From Metellina segmentata (Eukaryota; Arthropoda; Arachnida; Araneae; Tetragnathidae), in NCBI GenBank assembly GCA_947359465.1, contig OX375874.1, positions 96,667,172 to 96,731,171 of the forward strand: a stretch of 64,000 nt of DNA. The letters are read 5' to 3'. The translations under genes and the position numbers were made by a program. The notes below the pieces were generated by a model, which worked only from the letters and a program-made list of their open reading frames with translations, had not been told where the DNA came from and made no database searches. This document shows, in pieces, positions 10,201 to 19,855 of this stretch; position 1 is the first letter of the stretch; each line of letters begins with the position of its first letter.

Positions 10201-13200
10201 TACTTGTCGCCGAGAAGAACTACTAGAAATACTAGAAAACATATCTTCCACCACCAACATTCGCTAAAAAGAAAACAAAATTCTTGAGAGTCACCCTACA
10301 CAAAATGAACGAGTCCTATTTCCATAGCAACCTCCATCATCCAAACTTGATGTCGGGAGTAGGGATGCGACATCGATGTCGATGTTTTCAAAACATCGAT
10401 GCTTTTTAAAAAACATCGATGTATTGGAGTCAATGTTTTTGTAACATCGATGTTTATACCTTTCGATGTTTTATTTTTAATTGAAAAAAGTATCATTATA
10501 AAAATTTTAAAATTAACAAAGTAGCATAATTTTTTATAATCAGCAAATTGAACATACTTATAGACCAAAGTGGCCAAAAATGAAGGGCCTGAAAAGTATC
10601 GATGCGACATCAATGTCGATGTTTTCATAACATTGATGTTTTATAAAAAAATCGATGCATTGGAGCCGATGTCGCATCACTAGTTGCTGAACCAATTTTA
10701 AGAAATAGGGAAAAAAGTTTAAATACACTAAATTTTAAAAAAATCGATGGTTTGGGGGCGATGCATTATCAACATCGATGTTTTAATTTTGAACATAATA
10801 TGTTTCAAAACACGATATTTTGCTGTTGATGTCCCATCACTATGTGTTAAACCAGTTTTAAGAAATGGGGAAAAAAGTTTAAATACACTGAATTTTAAAA
10901 ACATCATCAATGGCTTTGGTGCGATGTATTATCAACATCGATGTTTTAATTTTGAACATCGAAGTTTCAAAACATCGATGTTTTGTTGTCGATGTAGCAT
11001 CACTAGTTGCTAAACCAGTTTTAAGAAATGGGGTGAAAAATTTGAATACACTGAATTTTAAAAACACCGATGTTTTGCTGTCGATGTTGCATGACTAGTT
11101 GCTAAACCAGTTTTAAGAAATGGGGAGAAAAAGTTAAATACATTGAATTTTAAAAACATCGATGATTTGCTGTTGATGTTGCATGACTAGTTGCTAAACC
11201 AGTTTTAAGAAATGGGGGAGGAAAAGTTTAAATACACTGAATTTTAAAAACATCGATGTTTAAATTTTAAACATCGATATTTCAAAATATCGATGTTTTG
11301 TTGTCGATGTCGCATCCCTAGTTGGGAGCAGTTCTCGTGTTAGACAAACAGTAAGTAGATTCTTCTGAATACAAATAATTATTTCCCCCACACTTTGTTT
11401 AAATTGTAATTTTCATAATTTTAAACAGAAACGCTTCATTTACTGTTTAATGTGTACCTGTTCATTTTTCAGGAAAGCGTTTACTCGGACTAAACTTTTA
11501 GCAATTTGACCTGTTTTGCTTGCATCCTCAGAAAATACATTGAAAAAAAATTGGGGGCCCCTCTAAGCAAAAATTATGTGCATACTCCTGATCTGCACCA
11601 CTTATTACAGAATTGATTATATACACTTAAGAGCCAAAACATTATGACCACCTACTCAATAACGCGTTGTGCCGTGTTTGGCCTGCAAAACAGCTACAAC
11701 TCGCTTGGGCATAGAAGCCACAAGTTCTTGGTACATGACTGGAGACAGGTTGTACCAAATGTCTAAGCAGCGGTCACGCAAAGTCGAAATATTCAGACAT
11801 GGTGGTGTTTGAGCTCTGAGCTGCCGCTCCATGATACCCAAATGTGCTCTATCGAATTAATGTCCGGTGCGTTAGGTGGACAGGACATTAAGTAGAATTC
11901 ATCAGTATGCCCCTCGAACCACTCCAACATAATCCGAGCTTTTTGGCATAGGGCGTTGTCCTGCTGGAAGATTCCATTTCCAGATGGGAAGACAGACGCC
12001 ATGTAAGGGTGCAACTGATCCGCAATGATGTTCAGATACTTCACAAGGTTCATGGTCTGTTCTACCACAAATACGGATCCAAGAGTCGCCCATGAGAACG
12101 TCCCCCAAAGGATACTACAAAGGATAATAATAAATCGGGATTCATCTGACCAGGCAAATCTCTTCCACTCATCCATGGTCTAGTCTCGATGTTCCCGGGC
12201 CCACAGTAGGCGTAGTTGACGATGAAGCTTGGTCAACAGAGGCACACGAGTGGGACATCTGCTGCACAGTCCCATATCCAACAATGTCCACTGAACTGTG
12301 TGCTTGAAACACTTGCGCTTGGACCTGCATTGCATTAGGCTGTCAGCTGAGCCACTGTCTCGCGCCGATTCTGCTTTACCAAGCGTGACAGTCTCCGATG
12401 TCACGTGTCTTTGATGACGCGTGGACGACCAACACCATAGCGTCTACTGCTGGTGTAACCGTCATTTATCCACTTTGCATGAATACTAACAACGGCAAGT
12501 CGTGAACAACCTACCAATCGTGCAGTTTCGGTGATACTCGTTCCGAGTCTTCGGGCCATTACGATCTGCCCTCTATCAAATTCTTTAAGATCAGCAGCTT
12601 TTCTCATCACTCGTAGAAGTAAGTTCAAGAATGATTACTTACCTTTTCTAGCAGCAGTTAAATACCATTCTCATATAATCACGTGCCCTCCTCGTCATAA
12701 AGACGAGTTCATTGAAAAATGAGGGGATGGTCATAATGTTTTGGCTCGTCAGTGTAGAACTGAATGTTATTTTTATTCCTCAGATGCCTTTTTCCATAAA
12801 CCAAGGTAAAAAGCTCATAAGAAGCATTCCATAAAAGTTATGAAAGCAGCCGTAAAGAAAGTTGCTGATGAAGGTTTTAGTATTCGTAGCACAGCAAAAG
12901 ATTATAACATTGATTGGAAAACTCTGGAGAGATATGTAAAAAAATATAAACGGAGTAAAAATAAGGAAGACGGTATATAGAGCCTAATTACAGAACTGGG
13001 CAAATTTTTACTGATGAGGAAAAAAGACTCTTGAAAGAATATTTATCACTGTCATCCAAACTAAATTATGGATTAATGCCAAAGACTACTAGTCAGTTGG
13101 TATATCAGTTTGTAATTGCTAACAATAAAAAAATTCCCAACAAAGGGGTTCAAGATAAAATAGCTTCTTATGATTGGTTACGTGGATTTATGCACAGGCA

Positions 13201-16200
13201 TAAGGAGTTATCCCTTAATAAGCCTGAAAGTACAAGTTTGAGAAAGTATATCAACTGCATTCCGTAAATTCACAGCAGGCGATTTGCTAATAATTTGAAA
13301 AAAGTTATTGAATAATATAAATTTGGCCCAGAAGACATTTACAGTGGAGATGAAACTGTAATAATCACTGTACACAAACCAAAGAAAGTAATAGTTGCTA
13401 AGGTGAAAAATAAGTTTCGAAAGTAACGTCAGGTGCAGGGGGTAGCCTGAATACATTATGTGCTACTGTGTGTGCCATAGTTAATTATATGCCACCTTTT
13501 ATGGTCTACCCGAGAGTTATCCTGAAAATGAAGACTCATCTGTTTATCTAACAGATATGACAAAACTCCCATGCCCTATGTCTTCTGGTGGCACTGAAGG
13601 AGTTGTAATGAAAATGTAGTTCTATTTTTATTTCACACAGTTCATACCACTGAGATCAACGTATAAATTGAAATTACGGTATTACCTCTGCATGTTGTAA
13701 ATTTTATTGCTTTCAAATAGAATAAAACATTTTACATAATTAAGAGGGATTTTTAGTTCTTTATTACATGGAAAATGTTCATTATTGTTTCTAACATAAT
13801 GCTATAATGTACTGTTTATAGTTTTACAGTACATGTTATTAAAACAATTTCAGAAAGTTAAACTATCCTTTCAAAAGTTGTATACATCTTGGTGTTTACA
13901 TAACTTGTAAAATATATTTAATATTCCATTCTAAAATTATGATTTCTTTCCTGGATCAAGCCTCCCATAGATAGCCAGCCTTATAGAGGGAGGCTTGACC
14001 CACTTGCGTACGTTTAAAAAAAATAATAAATTTAATAGATAAAAATATATTATTTACATTATTATAAATATATTTGTGTTCCTTGTGAAATTCTACATTA
14101 TATTTACTATCATACTAGCAGACCCGGCCACGCGTTGCTGTGGCTACGGTTTTTATTATATTACATAGTAGTAAACTCTCTATTCAAGGGAAACGGTAGG
14201 AGAACACCAGTCATGGGGACCACCATGCTTTTTTACACAGATGCCATTTGTCAAAATACATGGCGACCTCCATGATTGATTTTCTACTACCGTTGATATT
14301 GAGCAAAAATCAATACAAAAGAAATAAATTTAAATTTTTTTATTTTTTTGTATTCAAGTCTGTAACAAATGAGTACATTACAAAGTTGTTAGTAAATAAC
14401 ACGTAACACTTAAACTTATTAATGAGGTAGGTAGGGCAGATAGTTTTAAATTTTTAACAATAATGTTTATTGTTTTGAATTATAAATACTTTTAATTTTA
14501 ATTTAATTTAACACTAATCGATGCACAATATATTTGGTTAACCTGTCTTTAGCTAACACAAATAGATTTGACGGTTTTCCTACACGTGAACATGCAACAT
14601 ATAGTTGCCCATGAGAAAAACATGGATTTTCCAAATCTAAACCACAAATGGCCATTGTTTGGCCTTGAGACTTGTTTATAGACATGGCAAAAGCTAAACG
14701 AATTGGAAACTGTAACCTTTTGAAGGGTATCGTAGATTCTGATGGTATCATCGGAACACGTGGCAACAGGACCACTTCTCCTTTAAACTTTCCAGTTAAG
14801 ATGGTAGCTTCAAGAATATTTCCGGTGATCTTTTTGATGACCAAACGCGTACCATTGCATAATAGAGGTGGATTCAAATTAAGCAGGAAAATAATAGGTG
14901 AACCAATCCTTAATCGAAGATTATGTGGTGCATTCCAGGTATATCTAGTGAATTTAAAAATTCAATTGGAAAATTTACACTATCATTTTCATCAACAACA
15001 GTGTCGATTGATTTAAAAGACATCAGATCGCCTGGTAATAACTGTTGTATCTGTGAAATGTTTAAATATTAAAAAAAAAAACGTGCTATTATGACACATT
15101 GAAATGAGGAGTGCAAAATAATTTTTAATAGAGGTTGAATAAAAATAATGAAAAAAAAATATTTTTGCAATTATTGAAAAAGTGTGAGAAGCTTTGTACC
15201 ACTTTTTTCATAGATATATTAATTAACTTTTGATCCTGGAGCCTTAAGTACCTCATAATCATCAAAATACATATATCATACAGTGTGATTTGATGTATAG
15301 CAAATATATAATAATATGACTATGTGATAATACTTACATGTATATATTTTAATTAAAGATTGTTGAATAATGAAGCACTAATAATTAAAAAGCAAGAAGA
15401 ATTCCACTGTATTACTTTTACTATAATATGAATTCAGTTTATAATTCAGTCTAAATAACACGTGGCCGGCTATGCTAATCACTGTATTGCGTTTACTACG
15501 AAATAAATTTAACTTATACTTTAGACTCAGCAACACGTGGTGGTTATGCCATTAAATTGTAGCTTATGTGAAACGTTGGTACTTTCAACACAGCGCCATC
15601 TGTTAGAATACTTACTCAATCCAGTCAACAGGTACCGCAATAATTTGCAATAAAATAATATCGCGGCTATAAATTGAGATGAAGGCTATCCTATCTTTTA
15701 AGTTAGATCAAACTGCACACGGTGAGCAAATTTGATTGAAATCGGTTAAGTAGTTTAGGAGTCCATAGCGGACAAACAACGTGACGCGTAATTTATATAT
15801 ATTAAGATTAATGTCTAGTTGTCAAAATAAAATTTAGAAAATTAATTTTCTGAAAACGTAGTCAAGGCTTCCCAGGTTTTCCTACGCATCATTCCAAATC
15901 TAATGACATCTTTAGTTCGAATATGCGATCCCAGAGATAATTGATGTCTGGAACCTTTTTTGACCGACAATACAGCTGGAAATTGTTACGAAATAATACT
16001 TACTTTATTAAGGAAAACTGTTTCAACTCCAGGATTGTTAGGCACGACATCAAAAGTATGTACGAAGGAAACGTCATCAAAGTCCATGGTCTTCACTTCA
16101 ACATCTTTGAATATGACATGTGGAATGTACTGAAGAGAAGAGTTCAGCAGAGTGAATTTGTTGAAGTGATATCGCTGAGCTTTATCAAACACGGTGATGA

Positions 16201-16360
16201 GTTTATCCGTTTCGTAGATACCTTGGCACTTCAGGTTCGTGTAAAAGGTCTCTTCGCACGTGCACGGCACTATGTCTTGAGGAGGTGGACAACCAAACTC
16301 GCCCGCTGTTCCGTAGAGCAGGAGGGCTAGACAACCAGCGAACAAATACTTCTGCGACAT
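7094..16360 (-). CDS. LRR gene A: secreted leucine-rich-repeat protein, 3' exon missing
   Basis: Three minus-strand exons are seen: 16360-16004 (357 bp), 8498-8209 (290 bp) and 7242-7094 (149 bp). The phases are 0, 2 and 1, with donors GTAAGT, GTAAGT and GTATGT. The 265 residues begin with a signal peptide ([20 protein letters not shown]). An N-terminal LRR cap follows with Cys24, 33, 35 and 45, then about six weak LRRs ending in [12 protein letters not shown] and [14 protein letters not shown]. The C-terminal cap, which genes B and C carry on a last 149-bp phase-1 exon, was not found downstream; it may lie in the N gap or beyond the window. The phase-0 intron 1 (8499-16003) is absent from B and C and is full of transposons. 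Role inferred: extracellular protein binding. No TATA box or other promoter motif was convincing. Confidence 0.8.
7583..8192 (-). mobile_element. Tc1/mariner-superfamily element, internally deleted
   Basis: The ends form an inverted repeat: CAAGGTGTCGATAAAATAAT on the left against CAGGGTGTCCATAAAAGAAT on the right, each followed by GTCCCA and TTTCAATGGTA. TA flanks both sides (7581-7582, 8193-8194). Inside, minus-strand 8008-7805 encodes [20 protein letters not shown] and a downstream [14 protein letters not shown] block. This is the catalytic second-aspartate region of a mobile-element transposase common in arthropods; DNA at 7780-7650 continues it in another frame ([14 protein letters not shown]). 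It fills most of gene A intron 2. Confidence 0.75.
8209..8498 (-). CDS. Gene A exon 2 (LRRs)
   Basis: The acceptor CTCAACTAG precedes 8498 and the donor GTAAGT follows 8209. The exon starts [15 protein letters not shown], which aligns with DLKVLGGFDW in gene C and VKLLRGFEW in gene B, inside their unsplit first exons. Confidence 0.85.
8594..9450 (+). pseudogene. pogo/Tigger-like transposase relic (C-terminal half)
   Basis: Broken frames show the DDE_1 region ([15 protein letters not shown] near 8770, family form LLILDNAPxHP). Next comes [15 protein letters not shown] near 9060, an acidic stretch with [20 protein letters not shown] near 9170, [20 protein letters not shown] near 9250 and a basic tail [10 protein letters not shown] near 9400. 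This order is typical of jerky/Tigger transposases. Many stops. ATTATCCGGATATTCGATTA near 9595 resembles Tigger terminal repeats. It lies inside gene A intron 1. Confidence 0.7.
9687..9832. repeat. Left arm of large imperfect inverted repeat
   Basis: Reverse-complemented, this segment matches 10254-10359 and then resumes at 11329-11365 on the far side of an inserted hAT element. Shared words include ACTCGTTCATTTTG, GAACTGCT and AGCGAATGTTGGTG. Confidence 0.75.
9833..10095 (+). repeat. LTR-like dispersed repeat (copy 1)
   Basis: Starts TGTACAGTCCCG, continues through TTGGCAACTTGTGTAC, CCCTTGGAGGGGT and a purine-rich block to an AATAAA-containing end (TAACTTGTAAATAAAC). The same order recurs on the minus strand at 55925-55665. 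Length, TG start and a polyadenylation-like signal suggest a solo LTR, but no coding region or clear target duplication was found. Confidence 0.6.
10254..11365. repeat. Right arm of inverted repeat, split by hAT element
   Basis: Arm sequence runs 10254-10359 and continues at 11329-11365; 10360-11328 is the hAT insertion plus its target duplication. The interruption dates the hAT insertion after the inverted repeat formed. Confidence 0.75.
10360..11320. mobile_element. hAT non-autonomous element packed with CATCGATG repeats
   Basis: Termini are TAGGGATGCGACATCGATGT on the left and the near-identical reverse complement on the right. The flanks GTCGGGAG (10352-10359) and GTTGGGAG (11321-11328) form an 8-bp target duplication with one mismatch, the hAT size. 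The interior is a degenerate tandem array of AAACCAGTTTTAAGAAATGG and CATCGATGTTTT modules, about 165 bp per long unit and 90 bp per short unit. No coding sequence; open frames across it are repeat artefacts. Confidence 0.85.
11624..12754 (-). mobile_element. Tc1-like transposon with broken DD36E-spaced transposase
   Basis: Terminal repeats CACTTAAGAGCCAAAACATT and CACTGACGAGCCAAAACATT, both continuing ATGACCA, are flanked by TA. Minus-strand coding blocks: an HTH domain at 12604-12401 ([33 protein letters not shown]), then a catalytic domain at 12176-11793 with [23 protein letters not shown] and [11 protein letters not shown]. Between the second Asp and the Glu I count 36 residues, where most Tc1 members have 34. 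Frames shift at least twice, so it is inactive. It lies in gene A intron 1, next to a pogo relic. Confidence 0.88.
12840..13615 (+). pseudogene. pogo-like transposase relic (psq HTH, CENP-B domain, DDE start)
   Basis: From the ATG at 12840: [20 protein letters not shown] and [15 protein letters not shown] form the psq-type helix-turn-helix. A stop follows. At 13031-13263 a CENP-B type domain follows ([27 protein letters not shown]). Then after further stops come [12 protein letters not shown] near 13325 (first catalytic Asp, family NVDETG) and VHKPKKVIV. Fragments to 13615 still resemble pogo ([14 protein letters not shown]). Dead through several stops. The right side near 13962-14012 holds an inverted repeat that might belong to its end. 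Confidence 0.8.
13962..14012. repeat. Short inverted repeat
   Basis: TCAAGCCTCCC and GGGAGGCTTGA face each other across about 21 bp, extended on both sides with one mismatch. Function unknown; possibly a transposon end. Confidence 0.5.
14115..15807 (-). mobile_element. Helitron, deleted, both termini intact
   Basis: On the minus strand it begins TCTTAATATATATAAATTAC (15807) and ends with a hairpin GCCAC/GTGGC, CGGGTCTG and CTAG (14118-14115). The flanking bases are A before and T after, exactly the Helitron A|T target. The start continues GCGTCACGTTGTTTGTCCGC, a common arthropod Helitron 5' end. Inside is the C-terminal part of the Pif1-type helicase. Rep and most of the helicase are missing from this 1.7-kb copy. 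It lies in gene A intron 1, about 200 bp from exon 1. Confidence 0.88.
14503..15060 (-). pseudogene. Helitron Pif1-like helicase, C-terminal fragment
   Basis: The open part, 14877-14503, encodes [14 protein letters not shown], then [30 protein letters not shown] (with GQT following), [20 protein letters not shown] and a natural stop. These are the last helicase motifs of Helitron RepHel proteins; SINKSQGQT and YVACSRV are the family's motifs V and VI region. Upstream to 15060 the similarity goes on in shifted frames ([19 protein letters not shown]). The remainder of the protein is absent. Confidence 0.88.
16004..16360 (-). CDS. Gene A exon 1 (signal peptide and N-terminal cap)
   Basis: ATG at 16360; 119 codons ending in AAA, followed by the consensus donor GTAAGT. 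The start is chosen because a signal peptide follows at once and the first cap cysteine falls at residue 24, as against 23 in the two paralogues. Confidence 0.85.
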
Positions 16361-17540
16361 CCTCGGATACTTTAAAACAGAACTCGTTGGAGCAGCATAC
16401 TTTAAATAACTTCAAACTATCAATGTCTTGATCGCTGAATCAGCGTCTTGTAAAACGACTGATTATGCATAAAAAATGATAGCGAGTTCGATCTTTAGGT
16501 ACATGATGGGTTTCTGTATGATAAAGATCACCAAGTCCGTAGAAGGATTTCTAGCTGTCGTTTCTTTTGGAAGTTCTTTAGTGAACAGGGATTTTAACAT
16601 TTGGTTTCACATTGTTTGTTTTATGAGTGGGTTTTCAGTGGAAAACGGAAATTTTACTTCATATAACTCCAATGCTTGCATCTATATCGGGGTTACCATA
16701 TTTTTCTCTTTTCGTGACTTCTGCCGTTTTACTTATTTTTCAGTGGAATGAAACAAACCAGTCGGAAGACAGGATTTTATTTCCCGTTTCCCAACTGATT
16801 ATCTCGCGATAAATATCGGGGTTAACTTAAAATGTTTCTCATCGCCGTTTTGGCGATCTTTGGCGTTTAATCAAATTGACGTTGACTAATTATCTACTCT
16901 TCATTATTTATGAATTTGTTCTTAAGAACTTATATTTCCGAAGTAGCGAAATCTTTTTGAAAAACAAGACAAAGGAGGTCACATTCTGAATATATACAGG
17001 AAACACGTTCCCCATAGTAAAAATAATTCCACCATATTTAGCTTGACGAAGAAAGCCTTTTCAAGGCGTTAGAGAGCATTTATAACCTGCATTGGTTTGT
17101 TACTTTGTGGTCATATTTTTACACCAGGTGGATTCCGATCCCTACGAGCATCCCTGCCAAGATCGTGGTTCAAACGCACAGCCTATTGAGCCAAGGGTCA
17201 GAGCAACAACATGCAAGTCAAGTGATTAAGCTTGCTATCTGTGCTTAAATAGCTATTTATAGATTTTCCAAATTTGTTCTTCACGAGTATTTTTGTATTT
17301 TGATTCTATTAACAATTGTTCCAATTTTTAAGGTGCACAAATCTTTGAATATCCAATTCGAATATTTAAACCAGTTTCTTATTATCTACGTATTCCCTGA
17401 TTGATGCGTTACATAATTGCTAAATACTTATGTGCATTTTTGGTCGTACAATATAACAGGTCTTAGTATTTTTTATATGGCGCCGTAAGTCTTGTTATAC
17501 ATCTTTATCATTAATGTCCTTTAAATTTGTTTTGCATCCA
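16361..17540. other. Upstream of gene A, no other gene recognised
   Basis: Should hold the gene A promoter and 5' leader on the minus strand. A TTTTTATGCATAATCAGTCG stretch about 100 bp before the ATG could be a TATA/initiator pair, but that is weak. The rest is AT-rich and featureless. Confidence 0.35.
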
Positions 17541-17543
17541 TAA

Positions 17544-17998
17544 GGCCGGATTCACACATCCGGTTTTTCAACGTGCGGCACCGCTGCCACAACGCAAGTG
17601 CGGTCTAAGATACATTAGATCCAATGGAGTACTGCACACATGCCTCCGGCACCACTGCGACGACGCACGTCCAACTTGCGTGCAATTTGCACCGCAGTTC
17701 TCCACGGCGCCCCAGCTCGCCGCACACGCTTCTCTTGTCTGAAGTACCTTGTTTTCATAAATAAATGGAATATAAATAATAATTAATAAATATTTGTATG
17801 CAGTAACATCTATTTTTGGTTTCAAAATATACTATTTTTACACCGAGTAAGCAAAATAAACACGTTTTCTTCGATAGAATATTTATCGCAAATGGCGCGA
17901 AATGAGTCCTTGCGTCATTTCACGGTTTTGTGTGCATAGTTGTGCTTCGGTGCCGCAGCGGCGTCGCACGTTGAAAACTCGGATGTGTGCACCGGGCC
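17544..17998. mobile_element. PIF/Harbinger MITE (GGCCCGGTGCACAC family), copy 1
   Basis: Complete 455-bp copy flanked by TAA on both sides (17541-17543, 17999-18001), the 3-bp target duplication of PIF/Harbinger. The termini are GC-rich against the AT-rich genome: CACACATCCGGTTTTTCAAC then GTGCGGC and a matching right end. The interior carries ATAAATATTCTATCG and a GAAACAAAATAGA-like segment shared by every copy. Non-coding. Confidence 0.85.
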
Positions 17999-18001
17999 TA
18001 A

Positions 18002-19607
18002 AAGTTGCATGGCTACCAAAGTGGCGAGAATTCTTAAATATTAATAGAAATAATTCATCGAAAGGTATTACAGTATTGATTCGTGAAAAACTGATTAAAA
18101 TATTGTTTAATGTATTACTGATTGAAAATGAGGATTCATGTACCAAATGATTGAAATAGGGATTATTGTAAAACTGAATTAACATTTGATGCAACACTCT
18201 CAAAATATCTACTAATAAAGGCGCTCTTCTGACAGCTATTAAGCATTTTTCTGTTGAAAAATGAACATATTTACTTATTCTATCTCACTTTGAATCAAAA
18301 AGTTTCGTTTCCGAAAAAGTTTAATATTAATCTCAATAACATATTTTAAACATCTCGTTTCTAATTTTTTTAATTATTTCAGGAATGCATGTAAATTATC
18401 ATTTTATGAGAAAGAGATTTTCAATAAAATAGTTGGAACTTAATGGGCTTGTCTTTCAAGAAGCGAGGTTGATAGTAATTGCACTAGACTTTAAGATAAT
18501 TAAATTATCGGTGTATCGAAACTTGAGTTTATTGCTGGATGAATATTTCTGCGCAAATTTCACAAACAACTAATGTTGATATTAAAAATTATATTTATCT
18601 TTCCTTAGAAAGCAAAAATTACGAAGTTCTATTGTGCTACGTACTAGCTGACAGAGCGTCTGAAAGAAATATCATTTCCCCAATCTCTACGTAGTTCGTT
18701 TATTAGTTTCGATTGCTTTTCTTTTTAATTGCCTTTCTATTTTCTATTATTGACACTCGAATGATTCTTACGATGATTCGAACGATTCTATTATTGACTC
18801 TCGATGATTAAATTTAGTGAAATTCATTCTTTTGATATAGGAACTATAACACTAAAATAATAATTTATGATTGAAATTTCGTTTCTTCATAATTTATCTT
18901 TTCGGAATTCTTTTTATTGAGTTCTGAAACAAATCGGAATAAATAAAGGTAGTATTGGAACAAAAAAAGCAACTTTGTTAATAATCTGAGTTCTACAATG
19001 AGGTTTGAGAGTGAACCTATTTGGTATCACATGTCATTTCTAATTCGACGAACTGTTATGATTTCTCTGCATTATTCAGAATAGAATTCTCATGGATCGC
19101 ACATTTGGCCGGTAATCAATCATATATTTTTTATTTGTTTTATTGAATTTTCGATTTAAAGGAAACCTGTTCCAATTGTAATTTTAATTATTGTATGGTT
19201 GTTGACTTAAAGCATTTATTAAAATTTAGTCATATTCAAAACGAATATGTGTCTGATGGTGACAATCATTTTCACTTTTTAATAGAACTTCTCTTTTTCG
19301 GCAGCTTTTTTAGGTTTTAACAAGCTTTTTATTTTCCCAAGCAAGTGCACTTATTGACCATGTATTCCGACTTCATGCGAAACCAAAAGTTTTCCGGTTT
19401 CATACGTCACCGGCCAATTGGATTGGCAATAGTCTAAAATTTGTCTTTCATTTACATTGTTTTTCTAGGCACAATATGCTTCATGGATTTGTTATGAATA
19501 CTTTAATTGGAAGAACAACGTATCATAATTTTGAACTTAGAATCCGAAATTATTATGTAAGTTCATGATGCTTCACAGAATCTAATTTAATTAACTTATT
19601 GTTATAG
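18002..19607. other. No gene recognised
   Basis: Uniformly AT-rich with no long open frame or repeat I could assign. Confidence 0.5.
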
Positions 19608-19855
19608 TTAGCAATTATGCTTAGCTTTGTAAGAAAAAGATTTTTCTATGGCAACAAATCGTTCTTTGAAGTAGCATACAGCAAATAAAGTCAACTGATA
19701 GATGATTCCTGGTACAACAAAGAATGATAAAAGGTAATATCTAGTAAAAGGATATGTATAGTATGTTGAGATGAAGTAGGAAACTACAAGCACTATCAAT
19801 ACTTTCATATGATGTTCCATATCTTCAGTCGGCACAAACATACACTTCACCTGGC
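19608..19855 (-). CDS. Orphan candidate last exon of an unrecognised membrane protein
   Basis: A good acceptor (TTCTTTGTAG) precedes 19855, and the frame from there runs 82 codons to a stop at 19608. The product is hydrophobic in two blocks: KVLIVLVVSYFISTYYTY, and YYLLSFFVVPGIIYQLTLFA followed by VCYF. The tail is basic and hydrophilic (SYKAKHNC). Two likely membrane segments and a charged tail suggest a terminal exon of a membrane protein, or a relic of one. I do not recognise the family and found no convincing partner exon; a minus-strand open stretch at 20984-20691 is only a weak candidate. It could also be a chance frame. Confidence 0.3.

Noticed and set aside
10296..11098. Cluster of 60-110-residue ORFs on both strands
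   Set aside because: They follow the CATCGATG tandem modules of a non-coding hAT element.
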